From Crenobacter oryzisoli (GTDB taxonomy: Bacteria; Pseudomonadota; Gammaproteobacteria; Burkholderiales; Chromobacteriaceae), in assembly GCF_030385785.1 (NCBI RefSeq), contig NZ_JAUEDK010000013.1, positions 1 to 64,000 of the forward strand: 64,000 bases of DNA. The letters run 5' to 3'. Positions 52,570 to 61,188 of this stretch are shown here, piece after piece. Position 1 is the stretch's first letter; the number at the start of each line of letters is the position of its first letter. The translations under genes and the position numbers were made by a program. The notes below the pieces were generated by a model. That model had not been told where the DNA came from and did no database searches. It was given only the letters and a program-made list of their open reading frames with translations.

Positions 52570-53876
52570 GTGATGTTGATGCGCTGGTTGTAGAACACGG
52601 GCGGCGACTTCGACCGGTCGATGATGGGGCTGTCGAGGCCATCGATACGCAGACGCGCCAAGTGTTTGCCCACCGGCGCGTCCGCAACCACAAAATCAAG
52701 CGAGTTGGTCGGCGCGACGAAGGTTTCCGGCATCACTTCACGCTGATCGAGAATGAGCGAAACGGTCTGCCCAGGGCGTAGATGCGGTGTGAATTTGAGC
52801 GTGAACCTTGCGGTCCCTGCGCCGTCGCGTGCCACGTCGACGGGTAGTCCGGTGATCTGCGGTACCAGCACCAGCGCCAGCCTATTGGTCTGCCTAGGGT
52901 CCGCCTCACCAGACCGCACTAACCGCGCGGAAACTCGATACAAGCCGGCGGGGAAATCCGCCGAGCGCGCCATCGGCACCGCGAATTGCAGCAGCCCCGC
53001 CGCGCTATTGTTCGAAGCCGGCAACACCTGTGTGATGCCGAGGCGATCGTTTTCCAGCAACACTTCCCGCGCGCTGCCATCGAGGTGAAAACCATTGAGC
53101 GACACAACGTCATCCAGCCGCGCCATCGGCTCCCCCCCCAAGGCGGACACGGTCTGGATGATGGGGAACGGTGGCAGCAGGTTCGGCTGAACGACCACAC
53201 CACGCTCACGTCCTGACGCTGGGTCGACGGCGCCGCGCGAGAGTACCGGCAACACCATCCGTGTCGGGAGCACCGACTGGATGAGCACGACTGACACCTG
53301 GTAGGCCGCGGTCGGTCGGTAATGCGTCTGCAGCGCCGTCCAAAGCCGCGACATCTCCTCGGAACCCATCGTCGCCGGCGTGATGCGGATCTGTTCGAAC
53401 TGGTCAGCCAGCCCGCAATCGGCCAGCGCACGCAGGGCCGGCGGCAGCGTCGCGCCTACTGCAGGGGACGGCGACAATGCGGTGCGGATGGCATCTCGAG
53501 CAAGCACGGGGGTTTCGTGCAGCAATTGCATGGCGTAGCCGAGGAGGATTTCGGCGTGCAGATCTTCGGCCCCGTAGGCGCTGATGAGGTAGTGCAGATC
53601 GAGTGCCAGCGGCGGGTTGGAGAGCCGCTGCGCACCCGAGGCGTCGCGCGAGGGGAGACCCTCGTTGCGCCAGGCGGCATTGGGCGTGACCTGGTGCAGG
53701 AACAGATTGATTTGCGTACCTTCCACGCCGTTGGTCGGAATCACACGATCGGGCGGCAGGGCGCTCACGGTCACGGTGTTGCCCACCACGCCGCTGACGT
53801 TGTGATTGATGATCCCATCGTTGAGCAGGTCACGCAGAACGGCGGTCACACCTGCGATCGCGAGCGCGGTACTCAT
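52566..53876 (-). CDS. eCIS DUF4255 (Pvc16-type) tail-terminator protein
   Basis: This 436-residue protein opens with MSTALAIAGVTAVLRDLLND and NQINLFLHQVTPN-like (EGTQINLFLHQVTPNAAWRN), then LALDLHYLISAYG and EILLGYAMQLLHETPVL. These are the standard features of the Pvc16 N-terminal domain, which caps the tube and sheath. The C-terminal half is a beta-rich extension (LNGFHLDGSAREVLLENDRL, VARDGAGTARFTLKFTPHLR) resembling Ig-like repeats seen in Afp16 homologues of several lineages. Confidence 0.85.
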   Translation of the reverse strand: MSTALAIAGVTAVLRDLLNDGIINHNVSGVVGNTVTVSALPPDRVIPTNGVEGTQINLFLHQVTPNAAWRNEGLPSRDASGAQRLSNPPLALDLHYLISAYGAEDLHAEILLGYAMQLLHETPVLARDAIRTALSPSPAVGATLPPALRALADCGLADQFEQIRITPATMGSEEMSRLWTALQTHYRPTAAYQVSVVLIQSVLPTRMVLPVLSRGAVDPASGRERGVVVQPNLLPPFPIIQTVSALGGEPMARLDDVVSLNGFHLDGSAREVLLENDRLGITQVLPASNNSAAGLLQFAVPMARSADFPAGLYRVSARLVRSGEADPRQTNRLALVLVPQITGLPVDVARDGAGTARFTLKFTPHLRPGQTVSLILDQREVMPETFVAPTNSLDFVVADAPVGKHLARLRIDGLDSPIIDRSKSPPVFYNQRINIT

Positions 53877-54643
53877 GGCCCACCCCGCTGGCGACGTGCG
53901 AGGTATTCGTCCAGCGACATCGGTTGGCGTCGTTCCGTCGGTGCTCGCTTCTCTGGCGCGGTTGCCGGCACTGCGCTGACCTCGATGCGGCCGATGGTCA
54001 CGTGGACTTCGGTCGGCATGGAATCGCCTTGCTGAGCCGACTGCGGCGGGCCGTTGCGGATGGCCGACTCCGCGGGACTCATCGCCCCATCGGCGTATAC
54101 CACAGGGGTTCGTAACGACGCCCGATCTGACGCTGTGGGCTCAGCGTCGTGCATCAAGCGAAAATCATCGTCAAATGCGTGCCCTTGGATCCCTCTGAGC
54201 GGATCGCTTGCAGTGGCCATGGAAGCGGGAAGCGCCCGTTCCACCGGCTCGGAGCGGATACCTTCGAGGGCGAAGTCTTCTTGGGTGTGGCTCGGCCATT
54301 CCCGCACGGTCGTGGATTGGGAGAGATGGCCGTTGGATGGCTCATCATCGGCTTCACCCGTTGCAAGCTCTTGCTTCGGAGATGATGTGGGCGTGTGAGC
54401 AGACGCGACCCTTGACCCCGAATCGTGCTCACTTGGCGCCAGCCTTTGCGCCAGGGGTTCCGGTGGTGCCGATAATGTTGGTACTGTTGGGTGAGGCGTT
54501 TCGGCTTCGTTGAATAAAGCCTCATCCCTCGGAGGCGGCAAATCGCTGAAAGCCGCTGCGTTGAAAGGCAGACTCGCCTGAGGACGTGGAGCGGGTCCTT
54601 TTGCCTGCGCTCGCGTCAATAGTCGCGTGAAGTAGCCGTTCAT
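53873..54643 (-). CDS. eCIS-associated mostly disordered protein
   Basis: A 256-residue protein that overlaps both neighbours by four bases. Residues 1-205 are Pro/Ser/Ala/Glu-rich and look disordered. The C-terminus has a short conserved motif seen next to Pvc16-type genes in other eCIS loci: VHVTIGRIEVSAVPA, then MSLDEYLARRQRGG. Its role is unknown; position and motif suggest an assembly chaperone or a linker to the ATPase or terminator. Confidence 0.7.
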   Translation of the reverse strand: MNGYFTRLLTRAQAKGPAPRPQASLPFNAAAFSDLPPPRDEALFNEAETPHPTVPTLSAPPEPLAQRLAPSEHDSGSRVASAHTPTSSPKQELATGEADDEPSNGHLSQSTTVREWPSHTQEDFALEGIRSEPVERALPASMATASDPLRGIQGHAFDDDFRLMHDAEPTASDRASLRTPVVYADGAMSPAESAIRNGPPQSAQQGDSMPTEVHVTIGRIEVSAVPATAPEKRAPTERRQPMSLDEYLARRQRGGP

Positions 54644-55341
54644 GCCGTCACCCTATTAATGTAGGCGGCCCGGCGTTCGTCGCTGAGTGCAAGCACATCG
54701 CGCTCGGTCCAGCCGTAAGCGCGTGCCAGTAGGTGGATGTCGTTCAGCAGTCGGCACGCGTGGGCATCGATTTCCTGCCATAGGTAGCCGGCGATATCGA
54801 ACGCGCCCGGCCATTCATGGCCACATTGCTCGCAGGAGAAATTCAGCACGATGTCGGCTGCACTGTCGGCTTCCGCCAGCACTGCTTCCATCTGGCCAAT
54901 CTCTTCTGGAGTTAGGTCTCGTTCCGGCTGGTCGTGATCACTCATCACGCAGCGTCGCGCGAGGCAACGCACGGCGGATTCTAGATCGTGCTGCTTCAGG
55001 GCCAGCGCGAGATCCCGACTGTTAGGGGGACGCACCCGGATGCCATCCGCTTCGATGCAGGCGGGCGTGTGCTCACAACGCAAAGCCTCGCCGTCCAAGG
55101 CGAACTCCAGCCGGGTCGAGCATGCCGGACAATCGACATAGGCCGGCAAGCCGGGACCGAAGTTCTCGCAACGCAGAGCAAGCAAGGCTTGGTCTCGTGC
55201 GCCGATCGGCAGTTCCGCCAGTTGTTGCAATGTTTCACCGGGCCGCGCGGCAGCCATCAACAGCAAGGCGCGATCAAGGGGGTGCCGCTTCGCAGCCCGT
55301 TCCCACAACTCAAGCAATTGTTGCCGTGACAAGTGTGTCAT
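54640..55341 (-). CDS. eCIS baseplate hub-assembly protein (gp26/gp51-like) with two CxxC pairs
   Basis: This 233-residue protein contains CPACSTRLEF and CEQCGHEWPGAFDIAGYLWQ, two CxxC pairs likely to bind zinc. It ends with IHLLARAYGWTERDVLALSD and ERRAAYI, the helical tail that is a separate small protein (DUF6760-like) in other eCIS loci. Such proteins match T4 gp26/gp51-type baseplate factors. It starts 66 bases after the tube gene. Confidence 0.8.
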   Translation of the reverse strand: MTHLSRQQLLELWERAAKRHPLDRALLLMAAARPGETLQQLAELPIGARDQALLALRCENFGPGLPAYVDCPACSTRLEFALDGEALRCEHTPACIEADGIRVRPPNSRDLALALKQHDLESAVRCLARRCVMSDHDQPERDLTPEEIGQMEAVLAEADSAADIVLNFSCEQCGHEWPGAFDIAGYLWQEIDAHACRLLNDIHLLARAYGWTERDVLALSDERRAAYINRVTA

Positions 55342-55407
55342 GGTGCCCCCGGTTATTCCTTGAGCAACACGTCAGCCTTATTGCAGTTCTAGCAATGACT
55401 GAGAAGT

Positions 55408-55932
55408 TCAGGCCGGCTCATTAAAGCTCGGTTCGCTGGGTTCGGTGACAGCGTAGTCACGCTCCCAGCCCTCGTTTTCGAGCTTGATGTGCTGAATGGC
55501 CACTGCGTTGGCATTGGCATCGAGGTCGGGCAGTGCTTGGTACTCGGACACCCAGCACCGATAGACCTTGTAGGCCAACACAAGCTGCCCCGCCTCGTTG
55601 TAGATTTCGATGATGATGTCCTTGCGAAAGTCCTTCAGCGAAACTTCCGCACCGAGACCGGCGCCGTAGTTCCATACCTTGTTGGCCCAGCGCTCGAACT
55701 CGATGTCGTGTGTGACTCCACGCTCTAGCGTGATGGCCTCGAACTTGGTACGGCCAGGTGACTTGCGCGAAGTGGACGGATCGCCACCTTCACGATGCTC
55801 GACCGGTTCGGTCGTTCGCTTGAGCGCCCCCACCTTGCTGATGCCAGCGACGTAGCGGCCATCCCATTTGACTCGAAACTTGAAATTCTTGTATGGGTCG
55901 AAACGCGTTGCATTGACGCTGAACATGGCCAT
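55408..55932 (-). CDS. eCIS inner tube protein (gp19-like, Afp1/5-type)
   Basis: This 174-residue protein starts MAMFSVNATRFDPYKNFKFR and continues VKWDGRYVAGISKVGALKRT, TEPVEHREGGDPS and KFEAITLERGVTHDIEFERW, the standard pattern of contractile-tail tube proteins. The C-terminus (CWVSEYQALPDLDANANAVA) also fits. It is the only tube gene found in the cluster; Afp and PVC have two. It follows the sheath gene by 12 bases. Confidence 0.9.
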   Translation of the reverse strand: MAMFSVNATRFDPYKNFKFRVKWDGRYVAGISKVGALKRTTEPVEHREGGDPSTSRKSPGRTKFEAITLERGVTHDIEFERWANKVWNYGAGLGAEVSLKDFRKDIIIEIYNEAGQLVLAYKVYRCWVSEYQALPDLDANANAVAIQHIKLENEGWERDYAVTEPSEPSFNEPA

Positions 55933-55944
55933 GATGAACGCTCC

Positions 55945-57501
55945 TTAAACTTCGATTTGTCCCGCCATCTGCTGTAACTTGATGACCACGAATTCGGCGG
56001 GTTTGAGTGGGGCGAAGCCGACGACAATATTGACGATGCCCTGGTTAATGTCGTTTTGCGTCGTGGTCTCGCGGTCGCACTTCACGAAATAGGCTTCGCG
56101 TGGCGACCTCCCCTGAAATGCTCCCTGGCGGAACAAGTTCTGCATGAACGCACCGAGGTTGAGGCGGATTTGCGCCCACAGCGGCTCGTCGTTGGGCTCG
56201 AACACCACCCATTGTGTGCCGCGGAACAGGCTTTCCTCAATGAACAGGGCCAGCCGCCGGACCGGCACATACTTCCATTCGTCCTGCAGGGAATCCGCGC
56301 CGCGTAGCGTGCGCGCCCCCCACACGACACGACCGATTACCGAGAAAGCGCGCAGACAGTTCACGCCCAGGGGGTTGAGCTGACCGTTTTCGCCGTCGGT
56401 CAGCTTGACCGTCAATTCGGATACACCGCTGAGCGTGGCCTCGATGCCGGCGGGCGCTTTCCAGACACCGCGCTGACTGTCGGTGCGCGCATAGAGGCCG
56501 GCCACCGCACCGCAAGGCGCAAATTCGGCCAAGCGCCCCTCCTGCAATGGATCGGGGCAGCGCAGGCGCGGAAAATAGAGCGCCACATTCTTGTTGCGAT
56601 CCAGCCCCCACGACAGGCCGTCGGGACCTTTACTCTGGTCAGTGATATCTGAGGGCGCATTCCAAGCAAGCAGCGGGTCAGCGATATAGAGTGCGCGGCG
56701 GGTACCGCAATACTCGGCTGCCGCAGTACGGGTCTGGGCGCCGATGTCCGTATCGAACGAGAACGGCGGGATACACAACAGATTGAACAGATCGACCTTT
56801 TCCAGCGCCCAGATACCAGACTTGGCCAACGTCAGGGCGGGGGCAGACACCTGCGCATCCGTGATGGTCGCGCCATTGTCTCCGTCGGAATTGAATGCAA
56901 AGAAACCGGGGATTAGCGGGTCATCTTTCGTCGCATCGGATGTGGCGGCGGGCCGCGCCGCGGGTGCCGGTGCAACTAGGCGAACGAGGTTCGACTCCTG
57001 CTCCAGCACTTGGCCGACAAAGCGGGGATGTGCGGGCAACACCGATACATTGAGAAAGCGTTCGACCGCTCCGGTATCAGCATCACGCACCGTCAGGTTG
57101 AAGAGTTGCTCTGAGTCTTTCGGGACCTCGGGCCGAGTGTTGAGATCCACCCGCACCCTGAGCTTCGCGCCCCATTCGCCGAGTGACGCGGCCACCAGCT
57201 GCAATGTGTCGGCGGCCCCCGTTGCTGGTTTTCCACCGTTGGCCACACGTACGATCAGCGCGTCGGAGCCCCCATTCTGAAAGAATTGGTTAACCGCATA
57301 CGAGAGCGGACTGTTGCGCCAAAGGCTGCCGAAGTTGCGTTCGAACTCGGCAAAACTCTGCACGCGCACCGGCGTGTCCAAGGGACCACGCAGCGTCGCT
57401 CCAATGAAAGCGGTGATGGAAGTTGCCACACCAGTGATGGTGCGCACACCGCTCGATATTTCTTCGATATAGACCCCAGGATAACTCAATGCTGATGGCA
57501 T
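55945..57501 (-). CDS. eCIS contractile sheath protein
   Basis: This 518-residue protein starts MPSALSYPGVYIEEISSGVR and contains GVATSITAFIGATLRGP, SPLSYAVNQFFQNGGSDALI and the C-terminal domain GRVVWGARTLRGADSLQDEW with KYVPVRRLALFIEESLFRGT, RQGAFQGRSPREAYFVKCD and GFAPLKPAEFVVIKL. These are the hallmarks of tail sheath proteins, whose C-terminal domain packs on the tube. It is the only sheath gene in the cluster (Afp/PVC have three). Confidence 0.95.
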   Translation of the reverse strand: MPSALSYPGVYIEEISSGVRTITGVATSITAFIGATLRGPLDTPVRVQSFAEFERNFGSLWRNSPLSYAVNQFFQNGGSDALIVRVANGGKPATGAADTLQLVAASLGEWGAKLRVRVDLNTRPEVPKDSEQLFNLTVRDADTGAVERFLNVSVLPAHPRFVGQVLEQESNLVRLVAPAPAARPAATSDATKDDPLIPGFFAFNSDGDNGATITDAQVSAPALTLAKSGIWALEKVDLFNLLCIPPFSFDTDIGAQTRTAAAEYCGTRRALYIADPLLAWNAPSDITDQSKGPDGLSWGLDRNKNVALYFPRLRCPDPLQEGRLAEFAPCGAVAGLYARTDSQRGVWKAPAGIEATLSGVSELTVKLTDGENGQLNPLGVNCLRAFSVIGRVVWGARTLRGADSLQDEWKYVPVRRLALFIEESLFRGTQWVVFEPNDEPLWAQIRLNLGAFMQNLFRQGAFQGRSPREAYFVKCDRETTTQNDINQGIVNIVVGFAPLKPAEFVVIKLQQMAGQIEV

Positions 57502-57527
57502 CTAATATTCTCCCGTTGCAAAGACGA

Positions 57528-57920
57528 TCAGGGGGTCGCGTCACGAGCGATGAAAATTTCGATCAGGCTATCCTTGGCGCTGTTATTGGTGATTTTCAAC
57601 TGGTTCGGGCTCACATCGAACAGGCCAACCGCGCCACCGGAAAAGAACTGCGGACCAAGCAGCTTGACTTGGGTATTCCCATCCTTTTGCCCATCGCTCA
57701 CCTTGAAGGTCAGATCGGCACCGTAGTAACTGGACTTAATCAGTAAAAGATGAATACCGCTGGCCGGCTCGGGCTGCAGCATGACGATCTTGTCCTTGTC
57801 GCCGGCCTTGATTGTCACCTCGATACGATCCGTCGCTTGTACTTCGTTTGGATTGGTCGTAACCGATACGGTTGGCCCGCCAGTCACCTGAATCGACAAA
57901 GACCAGTTCACGAGTGCCAT
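57528..57920 (-). CDS. First gene of the eCIS cluster, small all-beta protein
   Basis: A 130-residue protein, MALVNWSLSIQVTGGPTVSV, predicted mainly beta-strand with no Cys and no signal peptide. It lies 26 bases before the sheath gene and is the first of the block. I do not recognise the family. The position (before the sheath) and size suggest a structural or cap component, or an early-expressed assembly factor. Confidence 0.6.
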   Translation of the reverse strand: MALVNWSLSIQVTGGPTVSVTTNPNEVQATDRIEVTIKAGDKDKIVMLQPEPASGIHLLLIKSSYYGADLTFKVSDGQKDGNTQVKLLGPQFFSGGAVGLFDVSPNQLKITNNSAKDSLIEIFIARDATP

Positions 57921-58552
57921 GGGCAGGCTCCCATATTGATAATTATTTCTAATAGTAACGAGTGTTTATGCACTAGAAATGAGCAAACAAATGTCTGCCC
58001 TACGAATCTAAGTAGATAGCCAGCGTTATTGCAAGGTTTGATCTACGTCAATTTTATGAAATGCATTTTGCACCTCATGTAACCTTAGATGGTTTTATTA
58101 ATCAACCTTTAACATAACGTTAAAAAAAGATAGCCATTCCTATTGTTAAACAGCGCCTTAATATGATCACCTGACAGTATCGAATTTTGACCAGATACTA
58201 TTCGGTCTCATGCTCAAGCCAGATCTGGCTCGTAACCAGTTGGTGGCTTGGTCGTTTTAGTACGCTTCAATAGTCAATACGGTGTGCTGTTGATCTGCTT
58301 TGACTTTCTAGACAGGGTTCAGCATTAGTTTTCGGCGTGTGCCGGGGGCGTCCATGTATGCCTAGTAAAGCAGAGGCAATTCACTACTGGCGCAGGACCT
58401 TATTACTCATATGGCATTATTTGTGACATGGTTTTAGTGGATTTTGCATGGGTTGATAGTTTGGCGTTACTGCACCGTTGTTACCCGGCAAGAACGTGAA
58501 AGCATCCAGAGCCAGCCTGATGCAACATTATTGAATGTCCCCTCTGACCCAG
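57921..58552. other. AT-rich leader region of the eCIS cluster
   Basis: About 630 bases between the first eCIS gene (minus strand) and an IS6 element. It is AT-rich near 58080-58140, where TTAACATAACGTTAA forms a 15-base imperfect palindrome (58109-58123). The eCIS promoter should lie here on the minus strand, but no confident -35/-10 pair was found. Open frames in the region lack ribosome sites. Confidence 0.4.
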
Positions 58553-59391
58553 GGTACTGTCACGTTGGCAGCAGGGTTGGTGGCGTAAGAGGAGAGATGA
58601 AGAAGAAAACTTCCCGTTGCTGCTGGCCTGAAACCGCCAACCCGATCTCATACAAGGGCTACCGTTTTCCAGCGGAGGCGATCAGCTACGCGGTGTGGCT
58701 GTATTACCGCTTTCCGCTGCGCCTGCGCATGGTCGAGGAAATGCTGGCCCGCCCGCGGCAGCGAGGCGACGTATGAAACCGTGAGGCGCTGGTCGGTAAC
58801 CTTTGGCCTGGCGATTGCCAAACGCATTCGCAACACGACGCTGAGCCTGGACGACAAGTGGCACCTCGATGAAGTCGTGGTAACGATCAACGACAAGAAG
58901 CGCTGGCTGTGGCGCGCGGTGGATCGGCACGGCGCCGCGCTCGATGTGCTGGTGCAGAGCCGGCGTGACAAGGCAGCGGCCAAACGACTGATGCGCAAGC
59001 TGCTCAAACGCCATGGGCGTCCGCGCGTGATCGTCACCGACAAGCTGCGCAGTTACGCGGCGGCCAACGACGAGTTGGGCTTGAAGGTGGAGCACCGACA
59101 GCACAAGGGACTGAGTAACCTGGCAGAGAACCGCTATCAGCCCACGCGAGTGCGAGGGAAGGTCATGCGCCGCTTCAAGTCTGCGCGCCAGCTGCAGCGC
59201 TTCGCCTCGGTGCACGGGCAGGTTTCGAACCTATTCATGGGATGCCGTTACCATCGCGAGGCTTCGTGCCGACGACAGACTTACACCCAAGCCATACTGG
59301 CTTGGGTAAGGGCTTCATGCGCCCGCTGGGCGGCATGATCCGGGCCAGCACTCGGGATTTTTCGACCGGTTCCCAGCAAGTTGACAATACC
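58553..59391 (+). mobile_element. IS6-family insertion sequence, 839 bp
   Basis: The left end starts GGTACTGTCACGTTGGCAG at 58553 and the right end is TCCCAGCAAGTTGACAATACC ending at 59391, variants of the ends of the element at 11104. It lies upstream of the eCIS cluster. The right-end 128 bases recur, inverted, at 61020-61148. Confidence 0.75.
58597..59338 (+). pseudogene. IS6-family transposase with frameshift
   Basis: From ATG 58597 (AGGAGAG upstream) the frame reads YKGYRFPAEAISYAVWLYYR and LRMVEEMLARPRQR. One base is out near 58750-58770. It resumes in another frame with MRRWSVTFGLAIAKRIRNTT, DKWHLDEVVVTIN, LWRAVDRHGAALDVLV and HRQHKGLSNLAENRYQP. All catalytic regions remain but no continuous protein can be made. 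Confidence 0.8.
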
Positions 59392-59563
59392 GACGGGACA
59401 TATGGCTCAGCCACCGTTCAAACTCAGTCGCTTTCATCATCTCCCCCGTCGTGATGACCATCAATCTGAAAGATTAAATCGCTGAGGAGGCAATTCCACA
59501 CTTAACGGTGACATAGCCTAGAATTAACGTTGATATTTTACCGAGAAACCAGTCCGACTGGGC

Positions 59564-60781
59564 TTAATTTCGCGGCAGTGACCCATGGATCGTCAACTGA
59601 CGTCCCGCGAAAATATTAATAATTTGCGCCCGGTGTGTTGAGCCTGTCGCGCGATCGACTTCGAGCAATTGACGAACAAAAGCAGCACCGCGATCATTAC
59701 CCACCTCTTCCGCACGTAGCCGGAACCACGCATCAAATAGCAACTTGTCGGCGGTGGCTTGGCCGAGAAGTTCGCGCATTTCCCAGAAAGCTCCGCCCCA
59801 TATTTCCGCGCCATCCGCCATTGCAAATCCGATTCCGGCACGCAATTCATTGAAAGATCGATGCTTGCTCAGATTCCAGGTGGCCGCCGCATTTATTTGG
59901 GCGAATCTCGGATTGTTATTGAAGCTACAGGGGAAATAGGTGGCAAGACCAGACTCGATCCCGTAATACGCCCATAATTTCCCCTCTGGATCACTCGGCA
60001 CTCCGCCCTTTGAATACAAGACAGCGTGCATATATTCCCTAAACAAAACATCCGGAACGCTGCTATATTTTTTATCGATGACCAATTTTCTCCCAGCTGG
60101 GTCGTAGTAGGAAATCGCACCACTTGTCATAGTTTCTCGAATATCGAGTTGCACGTCACCCCCCTTTGCTTGATATCCAAGGTTCTGCAGATAAAGCTGA
60201 AATTTGCCGAATGCTGCCTCAAGCCTCCGACGCACTTCTGGTGTCAAGTTTGAGGAGGATGTAAAACCGAGCTTCTCCCCAATCTTGTCTACTCGGTCAG
60301 ACAGTGATCTCACCTGTGTCGCAAGCTCCTTGCTTTCAGCAAGTTGCGTCCGCAGCTTGTCATACTCCGCATTAAGATTGTCTCCTTCTGTCTTGAGCTT
60401 GTCCGCGCGTTTCTGTGCCTGCACCAATCTGTCTGCGATCTCGGTCTGCGCTGTCTTTACCTGGCTCGTAAAATCAGAGTACGTCCTGATTCCAAGTACC
60501 CCAAGGACAAGAAGAAACACGGTAATCGGGATGCCCACCAGGAATGCGAGCATCTTTGCCCATTCAAAGAGTCTAGCTGCGATGGCCTCGGTAACTTCGA
60601 CTTCGATCACCTTATTATCTTTATAGGTTTCTTTTAAGACGTCCCGCACTTGATCCTTAACGACCGCCCCCATCAGATCTCTAATTGCAAAAAAAGCCGG
60701 ATCCAGCGGCCCGCCGCAATCACTGCAGAATCGCTTTCCATCGGGGTTTTGTGCTTTGCATTGACTACACTGGGTTACCAC
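59564..60781 (-). CDS. Zinc-ribbon / membrane / coiled-coil protein with degenerate metallopeptidase motif
   Basis: This 405-residue protein has a GTG start with TAGGGGAT upstream. It begins with a zinc ribbon (CSQCKAQNPDGKRFCSDCGG), then one membrane span (MLAFLVGIPITVFLLVLGVL), a long coiled coil (about residues 105-175, VQAQKRADKLKTEGDNLNAE), and a C-terminal domain. There, Arg248-Glu249-x-x-His252 (LFREYMHAVLYS) looks like an HExxH helix whose first His is replaced by Arg. YGIESGLATYFP follows at the distance where a third ligand or Glu might lie. I infer a catalytically inactive or altered peptidase-like sensor. It lies between inverted copies of one IS end (59391 and 61020), so it may be a mobile passenger. 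Confidence 0.7.
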   Translation of the reverse strand: MVTQCSQCKAQNPDGKRFCSDCGGPLDPAFFAIRDLMGAVVKDQVRDVLKETYKDNKVIEVEVTEAIAARLFEWAKMLAFLVGIPITVFLLVLGVLGIRTYSDFTSQVKTAQTEIADRLVQAQKRADKLKTEGDNLNAEYDKLRTQLAESKELATQVRSLSDRVDKIGEKLGFTSSSNLTPEVRRRLEAAFGKFQLYLQNLGYQAKGGDVQLDIRETMTSGAISYYDPAGRKLVIDKKYSSVPDVLFREYMHAVLYSKGGVPSDPEGKLWAYYGIESGLATYFPCSFNNNPRFAQINAAATWNLSKHRSFNELRAGIGFAMADGAEIWGGAFWEMRELLGQATADKLLFDAWFRLRAEEVGNDRGAAFVRQLLEVDRATGSTHRAQIINIFAGRQLTIHGSLPRN

Positions 60782-60900
60782 GGTGCATCCCCTAGCTCAA
60801 CGATTCAGGACCCAATTTGCGGACAGAAATTACCGACATGTCCGCCCGACGTGTCTACAATCTGGATGCGAGCGGGCCGTCCAGCGGCACTTGCTGCAAC

Positions 60901-60922
60901 TTACTAACATTTCAGAAAGTAA
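60901..60922. repeat. IS630-type terminal sequence, copy 3 (inverted)
   Basis: TTACTAACATTTCAGAAAGT followed by AA is the reverse complement of the end sequence at 321-342 with a few changes. There is no IS630 gene nearby. Confidence 0.4.
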
Positions 60923-61019
60923 ATTCACTAACCGCTTTGGCTGAATGCTTGATTCTACATGCGCACACAGCGCGATAATTGAATCTACAAACGAGAAGAT
61001 TAGTAACAGTGTAGGCAAT

Positions 61020-61148
61020 GGTATTGTCAACTTGCTGGGAACCGGTCGAAAAATCCCGAGTGCTGGCCCGGATCATGCCGCCCAGCGGGCGCATGAAGCC
61101 CTTACCCAAGCCAGTATGGCTTGGGTGTAAGTCTGTCGTCGGCACGAA
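61020..61148 (-). mobile_element. Solo IS6 end fragment, inverted relative to 58553-59391
   Basis: These bases are the exact reverse complement of the last 128 bases of the element at 58553-59391, from GGTATTGTCAACTTGCTGGG through GTCGTCGGCACGAAG. The end points toward the zinc-ribbon gene, as the other copy does from the opposite side. The fragment is cut by a further IS6 left end at 61149. Confidence 0.85.
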
Positions 61149-61188
61149 GGTACTGTCAACTTGTTGATCTGGGCGGGCCTGCAGGAAA

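Noticed and set aside
30020-57920. A prophage or type VI secretion system instead of an eCIS
   Set aside because: There are no head, portal, terminase, integrase or lysis-regulator genes, and no TssJLM membrane complex or ClpV; the ATPase, DUF4255, DUF4157 and DUF6519 genes are eCIS markers.
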